A stretch of DNA of 64,000 nucleotides. Origin: Saccharospirillum salsuginis (GTDB lineage: Bacteria > Pseudomonadota > Gammaproteobacteria > Pseudomonadales > Natronospirillaceae). The stretch's first letter is position 1; each line of letters begins with the position of its first letter. Positions 29,923 to 36,224 of the stretch are shown in pieces. A program made the translations under genes and the position numbers. The notes beneath the pieces are model-generated. The model searched no databases. It was not told the origin of the DNA and saw only the letters and a list, made by a program, of their open reading frames with translations. The DNA is taken from contig NZ_BMXR01000004.1 in the NCBI RefSeq assembly GCF_014651855.1, positions 124,001 to 188,000 of the forward strand, written 5' to 3'.

Positions 29923-30043
29923 AGTTCATTAGGGAACTGTTGGCAGGAACCTTGGGGTCACGACCGGAATGCCGGCCATCGGCATGCCGACCAGTCGACT
30001 CACGGTTTCCCGCTCCAAATCTGCACAAGCAGGTTTTTATTAA

Positions 30044-30117
30044 GGCTGGATGGCAGAGTGGTCATGCAGCGGACTGCAACTCCGCGTACGCCGGTTCGAT
30101 TCCGACTCCAGCCTCCA
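30044..30117 (+). tRNA. tRNA-Cys(GCA)
   Basis: Acceptor GGCTGGA / TCCAGCC, anticodon loop with GCA, T-loop TTCGATT, encoded CCA. Second gene of the conserved Gly-Cys-Leu cluster. Confidence 0.97.
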
Positions 30118-30181
30118 CTCCCTCTCTCCCCAGAGGTGCCAAGTCGACCTTGACCCAGGGTCGCACGCTGCCAAGCGATAC

Positions 30182-30221
30182 GCCCGGGTGGTGAAATTGG
30201 TAGACACAAGAGACTTAAAAT
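30182..30221 (+). pseudogene. 5' half of host tRNA-Leu(UAA), cut by element insertion
   Basis: The sequence from GCCCGGGTGGTGAAATTGG to the anticodon loop ACTTAAAAT is the first 40 bases of a tRNA-Leu, then leaves the tRNA sequence. Its missing partner is at 39891-39947. Joining the two at the 9-bp core restores an 88-base tRNA with acceptor GCCCGGG / TCCGGGC and anticodon stem AGAGA / TCTCT. In E. coli and Pseudomonas a tRNA-Leu(UAA) gene stands at this spot. Confidence 0.93.
30213..30221. repeat. attL core, 9-bp direct repeat
   Basis: ACTTAAAAT at the left junction, identical to the right-end core at 39891-39899 and also present inside the intact element-borne tRNA-Leu (30358-30366). Confidence 0.85.
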
Positions 30222-30326
30222 AACTTGCCTTTTCTACCGATACCACACGAAACCCGCATAGTAGAGCGGTTTTAGGGCAGAAAGGGAAGAGAAAGAACGT
30301 TTTACAACGTTTTACAAAATTGGTTC

Positions 30327-30413
30327 GCTCGGGTGGTGAAACTGGTAGACACACAAGACTTAAAATCTTGAGGGGTTCGCCCCGTGCGGGTTCGAGTCCC
30401 GCCCCGAGCACCA
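30327..30413 (+). tRNA. tRNA-Leu(TAA), intact, carried inside the element
   Basis: Acceptor GCTCGGG / CCCGAGC, anticodon stem CAAGA / TCTTG with loop CTTAAAA (anticodon TAA), long variable arm, T-loop TTCGAGT and encoded CCA; 87 bases. It differs from the host halves (GCCCGGG acceptor, AGAGA anticodon stem), so it is not a rejoined host gene. It lies 105 bp after the left junction, downstream of the host tRNA promoter, and most probably replaces the disrupted host gene. Confidence 0.95.
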
Positions 30414-30524
30414 CACCAACACCGCGCCAGACGCTCAGAAACACCCCTGAGAGCCGGTTTCTCACTTCACACGACCCAACCCCCGCCTGTATAGTCAAAC
30501 AGTGTCCTATCAAGGAATAGCACT

Positions 30525-30899
30525 GTGATTCGAGCATCCTTAGCACTTACCGCACTTTTAAGCTTGTCTACGGCTTCTACGGCAGAGACCGGCCTTAACC
30601 TTTACCAATCGTGCAAACTGGCTCAGAAAGCGATTAGCGGCCAGCATGATGGGCTTAGCAATGAACAGTTCATGAAAGCTATTCAGTGCGCCAGTATGGT
30701 TGAAGGGATGAGGTACATGGCAGATCTTTACAGAACCATTGACCAAGGCTTAATACTTGCTTGTATACCAGATGGAAAGTCAACGGGTGACATTGTTGAT
30801 TCAATTGTCTCATACATAGAAAGTGACCCTGAGTTACTTGATATGGATGAATCGATGGTTGCTACCAGTGCATTAACTCGTTCTTACAAATGCAATTGA
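30525..30899 (+). CDS. secreted Rap1a/Tai-like protein
   Basis: A 124-residue protein with a signal peptide (about residues 1-20, ending AST-AE) and four cysteines in the mature part. The spacing of LYQSCKLAQ, FMKAIQCASMVEGMRY, LILACIPDGKSTGDIVDSIVSYIESDPELLD and a final ALTRSYKC resembles the Rap1a/Tai family, periplasmic immunity proteins of type VI secretion amidase effectors. No effector is next to it, so an orphan immunity or another periplasmic role is possible. The start is GTG at 30525. It is the first gene after the element's tRNA-Leu. Confidence 0.7.
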   Translation: MIRASLALTALLSLSTASTAETGLNLYQSCKLAQKAISGQHDGLSNEQFMKAIQCASMVEGMRYMADLYRTIDQGLILACIPDGKSTGDIVDSIVSYIESDPELLDMDESMVATSALTRSYKCN

Positions 30900-30926
30900 C
30901 CTGTATATAACTGTTTCAGAGGGCTT

Positions 30927-31247
30927 ATGTTTTTTACTGTGAAGTATGCCAAAGCGTTGAAGCAACTGGGGCTGGACAATTCAGTATTGAATAGCAGTGA
31001 AAGAGAAGCGCTGTTAAATTATGGACAAGAACTAAAAAAAGATGGAATAACGCCCCACCAAGCCGCGCTAGGTGCCTTCTGTCACTTTTTCGAGATTAAA
31101 GTTAAATCAAACCCATCAATTGTATATATGGGGAGTTTTGCCCAAGCAACTTTTGTGGAATGGATGAGCGCTGGGAAGATCAGAGAAGAAGACATGATTT
31201 ATGCATCAGAAAAAATAACCAACGCTTTGAACGAAATTGGAAGTTAG
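30927..31247 (+). CDS. hypothetical protein of the element
   Basis: A 106-residue soluble, mostly helical protein that I do not recognise. It has no signal peptide and no clear membrane segment. It lies 27 bp after the Rap1a-like gene and 51 bp before the next membrane-protein gene, so the three may form one transcript that ends at the hairpin at 31936-31961. Codon use is AT-rich like the rest of the element. Confidence 0.65.
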   Translation: MFFTVKYAKALKQLGLDNSVLNSSEREALLNYGQELKKDGITPHQAALGAFCHFFEIKVKSNPSIVYMGSFAQATFVEWMSAGKIREEDMIYASEKITNALNEIGS

Positions 31248-31298
31248 GCTCATGGAATGTAAGCGCTGTTTTAAATTACAGAGTAGGAATAATTTGTA

Positions 31299-31934
31299 AT
31301 GACATTTGAAGACCCTAACCCTTACGCACGTAATTTGATAATAATATCACTGATGTTCATATTTTATAATTGGCTGGAACTGTCACCGCCAGACCAAACT
31401 ACATTCAATATTCTATTTAATAAGTTCGAGATTGGAAACACTAAGCCACTGAAAATAATTCCTTGGATATTTTTGGCATGGTTTCTTTTCCGGTTCTGGC
31501 AAGAATCCAGCAAGAAGTTGCTTTTTGCTTATACAGCTCAATTTCAAAGAATGGATATAAGTGATAAAAGAAAACAAAAGTTTAAAAGACTTGCTGAAAA
31601 AAACTTTAAGGAAAAGGACTCCACACAGCTATTTGAAGAATTTGGTCAACCACATGACGATGATCCAATTAGCTTGAATGTTCATCACCTAATCATTACA
31701 AAAGAATGCCCGTTTAAGCTAATGTACGTAGCTTCCTTTGAAAAAAGGGTCAGGCGTGGTTCTAGTGGTAAACATTTTTACATCAACGTACCATATAGGT
31801 ATTTTTTATTTCCAATAGCAAAAAAGTCGTTTGAGTGGTTTGTTAGAGATAAAAATGCGGCTAAGGAATTGATTCCTTATTTATTGGCGTTTTTAGCCAT
31901 TTTAAGTGGATTAGACATTGTGTTTTGTTCATAA
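31299..31934 (+). CDS. hypothetical membrane protein of the element
   Basis: A 211-residue protein with hydrophobic segments at about residues 10-28, 52-68 and 190-208, and a basic, lysine-rich cytoplasmic-looking stretch between (SDKRKQKFKRLAEKNFKEKD). I do not recognise the family. ATG at 31299. It is the last gene of the left cargo set; a strong bidirectional hairpin follows directly after the stop. Confidence 0.65.
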   Translation: MTFEDPNPYARNLIIISLMFIFYNWLELSPPDQTTFNILFNKFEIGNTKPLKIIPWIFLAWFLFRFWQESSKKLLFAYTAQFQRMDISDKRKQKFKRLAEKNFKEKDSTQLFEEFGQPHDDDPISLNVHHLIITKECPFKLMYVASFEKRVRRGSSGKHFYINVPYRYFLFPIAKKSFEWFVRDKNAAKELIPYLLAFLAILSGLDIVFCS

Positions 31935-31935
31935 A

Positions 31936-31961
31936 AAAAGAGACCTAAAAAGGTCTCTTTT
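31936..31961. terminator. bidirectional intrinsic terminator
   Basis: Arms AAAAGAGACCT and AGGTCTCTTTT around a 4-base A loop, with T-runs read on both strands. It separates the convergent membrane-protein and pilin-like genes. Confidence 0.9.
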
Positions 31962-31979
31962 GTTCAATCACTTAACGGA

Positions 31980-32486
31980 TTAAAGTGCGTAATAAAACAC
32001 TTTACCCTCATATCCAGCGGCGTCTGTAGAATCGATACAGCCTGATATTCCTTCCGCATTACCTACCGCAGCAGCTAAATCAGCAGCAGTTGCAACAGAA
32101 ACGGTTTTTTCAAACGCATCACATACAGCAGCACCAACATTTTCTGAAATAACATAACCACTTTCTTCTACAAAAGTATCAAACTCAGATACAGGAACTT
32201 GCTTCAAGTAATTTTCAGCAACCAATACCTCATCCCAAGTTTGTGAATTACTATTAGTGTCAGTAACGCCAGCTAGTGTAGCGGCATTTGCTGTTGTTGC
32301 AGCTTCACCATTTTCAGCACGGTAAAGTGTCATAGCGGCTTCGATTTGAGAACCTTGGTTAGTTAATGTAGCAGCGGAAGCCTCTTCACTACCATTTGAG
32401 AAAGCGTCACCACCGTAATAAACGGATACGCCAGCCAATGCAACGGCTAAGATAATCGCTAAGATTGAAATAATTAATGCAAACAT
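31980..32486 (-). CDS. pilin-like protein of the element
   Basis: A 168-residue protein starting directly with a hydrophobic helix (MFALIISILAIILAVALAGV), followed by YYGGDAFSNGSEEASAATLTNQGSQIEAAMTLYRAENG, which resembles the N-terminal spine of type IV pilins and pseudopilins. Two cysteines near residues 122 and 150 could form the C-terminal disulfide loop of type IV pilins. However, there is no charged leader with a prepilin peptidase site and no glutamate at mature position 5. AGAGG precedes the ATG. No pilus assembly gene lies in the element. Pilin-like is a resemblance, not proof. Confidence 0.6.
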   Translation of the reverse strand: MFALIISILAIILAVALAGVSVYYGGDAFSNGSEEASAATLTNQGSQIEAAMTLYRAENGEAATTANAATLAGVTDTNSNSQTWDEVLVAENYLKQVPVSEFDTFVEESGYVISENVGAAVCDAFEKTVSVATAADLAAAVGNAEGISGCIDSTDAAGYEGKVFYYAL

Positions 32487-32739
32487 GTTGTTTTCCTCTT
32501 TTTCTTATTTTTGTTTTATTATCGTTGAATAAATCAACATGCTTTCAATTAAACATTAAAATATCAAAAGTCAAGTATTATGGTAATTATAGAAATTTTC
32601 CATGATACTATTGACACAAATAGAAAATAAATTAATTTATGTTGTAGGGGCTTTCCTCCCCTTTTGTTGTTAACCCTCAATTTTGAATTATCAAATGCGA
32701 GGGTTTTCTTTATTTAACAAACAATTGCTAAGACGTTTT

Positions 32740-32766
32740 AAAAGCCCTTCAAGGGCTTTTTTTTTG
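32740..32766. terminator. intrinsic terminator hairpin
   Basis: AAAAGCCCTT and AAGGGCTTTT arms around one base, followed by a T-run on the plus strand. Gene served is unclear. Confidence 0.7.
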
Positions 32767-32950
32767 AGTTGTTATCATGGTTGAAAAAATTGAATGGGTT
32801 GTATAAAAATTTATACATAGATGTTCAGTGAAACTGGACATTAATGTTTAGTCTCACTGGACATAGATTTTAAAACAAAATTACCTTTATACTATTAGTA
32901 TTATTATTGTCGAATGATTTAAAAGTATTAATTTTATGGGTTTAATAAAT

Positions 32951-32969
32951 AAAGCCCTTGATGGGCTTT
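32951..32969. terminator. hairpin downstream of the LRR gene
   Basis: AAAGCCC and GGGCTTT arms with a 5-base loop, about 33 bp past the stop of the minus-strand leucine-rich-repeat gene. Confidence 0.6.
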
Positions 32970-33002
32970 CGTGAAAAATTCGTTTAAAAGGTGTTTCTAT
33001 TA

Positions 33003-33749
33003 CTATTTATTACAGTTTACTATTCCACTACAATCAATATTTGGAAACGGCGAACCTGGATTATCATTTAAGTATAAATAATCTAAATTGTTTAAGTTAT
33101 TGATTGTATTGGGTACAGTGCTTAATTGGTTATTATAAAGGTAAAGGTGAGTCAAACTCGTTAAATTACCTATACTGTTTGGTACAGTGCTTAATTGGTT
33201 ATTATGAAGGTAAAGGTAAGTCAAATTCGTTAAATTACCTATACCGTCTGGTACAGTGGTTAGTTGGTTATAACGAAGGTGAAGGTAAGTTAAACTCGTT
33301 AAATTACCTATACTTTCTGGTACAGTGGTTAGTTGGTTATTATAAAGGTAAAGGTGAGTCAAACTAGTTAAATTACCTATACTTTCTGGTACAGTGGTTA
33401 GTTGGTTATTATAAAGGTTAAGGCTAGTCAAATTCGTTAATGATCCTATTTCTTCTGGAACTATTGTCAAGTTGTTATTATTCATATTCAAAGAAACTTG
33501 GTTACACCAATTATCAGAACTATAATTGTATCCAGACCAAGAATTTAAAATATTTACCGTTTCGCTGGTGATGGCTCCATCATCCTCACATGTATCACCC
33601 GTATATTGATAAGGTTGGGTTTCACTTCCACCCCCTAAGTTAATATCTTCAGAATATGGAAGTGTTTTTGATGGGGTAGGTATTTTTATATTGAATGTCG
33701 TGGCAAATGCTATTGGAAATAATGCCGCAATAACCAAGAATTTTTTCAT
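33003..33749 (-). CDS. secreted leucine-rich-repeat protein
   Basis: A 248-residue protein: signal peptide (MKKFLVIAALFPIAFAT), a short region with cysteines, then about seven leucine-rich repeats of 23 residues with consensus L-T-x-L-x-x-L-x-L-x-x-N-Q-L-x-T-V-P-x-x-I-G-N, ending in a cysteine-containing cap. At DNA level the repeats are nearly identical 69-bp units (about 33100-33440), a sign of recent expansion or gene conversion. I start at ATG 33749, where the signal peptide begins and AAGG lies upstream; a longer frame from 33788 adds 13 polar residues. Likely binds a protein or sugar outside the cytoplasm; partner unknown. Confidence 0.8.
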   Translation of the reverse strand: MKKFLVIAALFPIAFATTFNIKIPTPSKTLPYSEDINLGGGSETQPYQYTGDTCEDDGAITSETVNILNSWSGYNYSSDNWCNQVSLNMNNNNLTIVPEEIGSLTNLTSLNLYNNQLTTVPESIGNLTSLTHLYLYNNQLTTVPESIGNLTSLTYLHLRYNQLTTVPDGIGNLTNLTYLYLHNNQLSTVPNSIGNLTSLTHLYLYNNQLSTVPNTINNLNNLDYLYLNDNPGSPFPNIDCSGIVNCNK

Positions 33750-35061
33750 GATATTAGCCTTTTTATTTTTATCTTGGCATATTTTCATAAAAAGTAAATA
33801 TTATGATATTAATGCTTAATTTAAAACGAGAGCATAACCAATGATTAAATTAAAATTAATCAAAGTATTAAAAAAATTTAATCAGAATATTAAATATTTT
33901 TAATCAAACACATTCCCAGTTTTTGCGTATTTTAAAGGCTTATATATGAATTTTGACCAAAACTCCCTCTTATCTCTTTATACTTCTGATATGTAGGCTT
34001 CAGAACTATGCACAATAGTTCTGCTCATTAATGAACATTTTAAGTGGATAGGTTGTTCATTAAATTGAATGTGTAATGCTTTTTAACCTAACATTAATGT
34101 TCAGATTAAGTGTTTTAATGTCTCTAAAACCCGCATTCCACCGTTACCCCCTATCACCCTTTCTGCGGCTCTACTATGCGGGTTTCAGAAGTTTTTTTTA
34201 AAAAAATGAATCATTAATGAATACTCTGAGTATTCATAGGTTTGTCAAAAATGTTGATTTTATGGGATTTTTACAAAATTCTCTTTTTATATTCTTATAT
34301 GAAGATTTTTTTAACAAAATAGATTTCAAGATTATGAAATTCACAAAAACAGAAATTCTTAACAAAAAAGATGCTTGTTTTCTTATAAATTTTCTTTTTA
34401 CAAATATTCAGACAATAAAGGTTTCAGATAAACAATTCTGAGAGTTGCTTCGCAACCCATCAGATTGTTTTTTTATTGCGCTTCGCGCCTTTCTGAATTG
34501 ATGATTGATGGCGTTTTTAATGCGATTTAAGGGCTTGTTTTAACTTACTTGACTGTTACCCCTTCTTTTTTGTTTTAACACGCGAGAAGGGCAAAATATG
34601 AAGCCACATGACCCATTGCCACGGTATTCAAATCAACAAACAACAGAAAATCTCCGATTTTCCTTTCAGAAATGCGCGAAGCGCTTAAACAGGTTAATGG
34701 ACAGCTCGCCTGTCTATTAATCCTGTTATTTGTAAAATTCTTTGTTCTCTCTCATTTTATTAATACGGCCAAATTATGATTTTGAGCGGTCAATTTATTG
34801 GCCGCTTTGATGTCATGATAAAAAAGAAATTTTATAAAACCCAGAAATCAAGAAAACTATTAAGAAAATATTATCTAATAAGAAAGTTTTTCATTTTTGA
34901 TATTTTCCAAAATATCGAAAACTAATAAGTGAAGAAATTTTGTTTTCAAAAAAATAGTAATTTAGTCATGTTCCTCGCCAAGGTTAAAAATGGGTCTAAA
35001 TATATAAGAGGGTAGAAATCTCGATTTTTGTTGATTTTACAAGGAAAAACACGAATTGACC
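33750..35061. other. 1.3-kb AT-rich non-coding region with many hairpins
   Basis: No convincing gene. Notable parts: inverted repeat TTAATGAACA / TGTTCATTAA (34028-34037, 34054-34063); a hairpin AAACCCGCAT / ATGCGGGTTT (34127-34136, 34176-34185) followed by a T-run, whose right side 34168-34186 is an exact inverted copy of 30249-30267; a 19-base inverted repeat (34478-34496 and 34666-34684, one mismatch); and a long imperfect hairpin at 34688-34727. A 40-codon ORF with a good ribosome site (34598-34720) lies inside the inverted repeat and may or may not be expressed. The region could hold a single-strand origin, oriT or a regulatory RNA. Confidence 0.5.
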
Positions 35062-35188
35062 CTAATCGCTGTGATTAGAAAGTCTAATCGCTGTGATTAG
35101 AAAGTCTAATCGCTGTGATTAGAAAGTTATTGTTTTTTGGATTAATTTCTAATTTGGTTTTTATAAAAAGTCTAATCATAGCGATTAG
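35062..35188. repeat. iterons of the RepL-type origin
   Basis: Three perfect tandem 22-bp repeats CTAATCGCTGTGATTAGAAAGT at 35062-35083, 35084-35105 and 35106-35127, plus one inverted near-copy of the 17-bp core at 35172-35188. The core has dyad ends CTAATC / GATTAG. They lie about 100-230 bp before the repL-like gene, the normal place for initiator-binding or autoregulatory sites. Confidence 0.85.
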
Positions 35189-35291
35189 AGTTTTTTGTTT
35201 TTATTAGCAAAATACTAATTGGTTTTAATTAGGTGTTGAAAAAAATATAGATTAGTGTATATATAAAATAATAAATAAAAATGAGGGCTAT

Positions 35292-35771
35292 ATGGAAAGA
35301 AAAAAGAAAGTAGTAAGGTCAATAGAAAAACAAACGATTAATGAAGAAACTGGTGAAGTTAAGCAAAGTAGTAGAGAGAATATAGTTCACTTTCCAAGTG
35401 AACCACCTTACGTTAAACTCTATTTAGAAGATATAGAATATCTATATCAATTATCAAAAAATTCGCACCGCGTATTGTTCGAGTTAATTAAAAGAATGGA
35501 CTATGAAGGATTGGTTGTTCTTAATTCGAGCATTAAAAAAGTAATAAGTTCACGAGTTGGTTATAGAACCGTTGCCAGCCTTGATAATTACATATCAAAA
35601 GAATTGATTAAAAAAGGTATCTTTAAAAGAGTAGATACAGGAGTTTATCAACCCAATCCGAACTTGTTTGGAAGAGGAGAGTGGAAGGATATTAAAAAGA
35701 AACGCGATGGTTGGATTAAGATAGATTATAAAGATGGTGAAAGGGTTATCAAGAGCAGCCTTTCAAGTTAA
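35292..35771 (+). CDS. RepL-family plasmid replication initiator
   Basis: A 159-residue protein with the RepL pattern: PPYVKLYLEDIEYLYQLS (residues 37-54), LFELIKRMDYEGLVVLNSSIKKVI (60-83), a winged-helix-like core with TVASLDNYISKELIKKGIFKRVDTGVYQPNPNLFGRGEWKDI (95-136). RepL proteins start replication of small plasmids. ATG at 35292 follows GAGGG. Iterons lie upstream and a terminator directly downstream. Its presence indicates that the element can replicate as a circle or derives from a plasmid. Confidence 0.85.
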   Translation: MERKKKVVRSIEKQTINEETGEVKQSSRENIVHFPSEPPYVKLYLEDIEYLYQLSKNSHRVLFELIKRMDYEGLVVLNSSIKKVISSRVGYRTVASLDNYISKELIKKGIFKRVDTGVYQPNPNLFGRGEWKDIKKKRDGWIKIDYKDGERVIKSSLSS

Positions 35772-35802
35772 TTAAAATATCTTTTGATATAATTTATAAT
35801 CA

Positions 35803-35827
35803 AGCTCCCGTTAGGGAGTCTTTTTTT
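35803..35827 (+). terminator. intrinsic terminator of the repL-like gene
   Basis: CTCCC-GTTA-GGGAG stem-loop followed by a run of seven T, about 32 bp past the stop. Confidence 0.85.
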
Positions 35828-36224
35828 ATCCCCCTTCAATACGTTACTCATAAAATCGGACCCTTGCATTTTCAAAAAATATGATAATATGTCAGTGTAC
35901 CGACTTTTTTTATTCGCCAAAATCGAAAAAGGTTTAATAAATAGGATTTTTGGTTTTTCTATTTAGTCGATACATGCGGTTTTTCAGGAACGTCAGTAAC
36001 AAGCTATGGTTTCCGCCCCACTTTTTGTTCCAAAAAGATGAGACTCCAACCGCTTGTAAACTTTAAAAAGTTTAATCAAATGAAAGACCCGGCGCATTTT
36101 CAATGCGTAAAATTGAACTAAAAATGCCCCCTCAGAGGGGTCAATTTTATTCAATTTAATGACAGAATATCGCATCGTTTTAATGTGTGTTTTGTCACCA
36201 ATAATAATAAAAAATAGGTGGCAT
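35828..36224. other. intergenic region upstream of the relaxase, possible oriT
   Basis: About 400 bp without a supported gene. It contains small hairpins (for example CCCCTC-A-GAGGGG at 36128-36140) and precedes the relaxase gene, where MobV-type oriT sites often lie. I could not recognise a known nic sequence. Confidence 0.3.

Larger units (their letters stand above)
32487..33002. promoter_or_regulatory. 516-bp intergenic region with operator-like dyads and terminators
   Basis: No gene is supported. It holds the promoter of the pilin-like gene, two tandem dyads TGTTCAGT-N3-ACTGGACA (32822-32840) and TGTTTAGT-N3-ACTGGACA (32845-32863) spaced 23 bp apart, and two hairpins listed separately. 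The dyads look like operators for a dimeric regulator; no such regulator is recognised in the element. Confidence 0.5.

Noticed and set aside
33104..33367. 87-codon plus-strand repeat frame
   Set aside because: Antisense to the leucine-rich-repeat gene; its repeats mirror that gene.
33100..33440. Regular tandem repeats that might suggest a CRISPR array
   Set aside because: The 69-bp repeats are in frame and code for leucine-rich repeats; there are no unique spacers and no cas genes.
34127..34185. Hairpin considered as an integron attC site
   Set aside because: It lacks the RYYYAAC / GTTRRRY core sites and there is no integron integrase; the following T-run fits a terminator or recombination relic better.
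34217..34441. 74-codon frame in the AT-rich part of the element
   Set aside because: Low-complexity Phe/Lys/Ile-rich product, no good ribosome site, and placed in a hairpin-rich non-coding stretch.
35828..36224. Search for a known MobV nic site
   Set aside because: No clear match to the pMV158-type TAGTGTG/TTA nic region was found, so oriT is only suggested by position.
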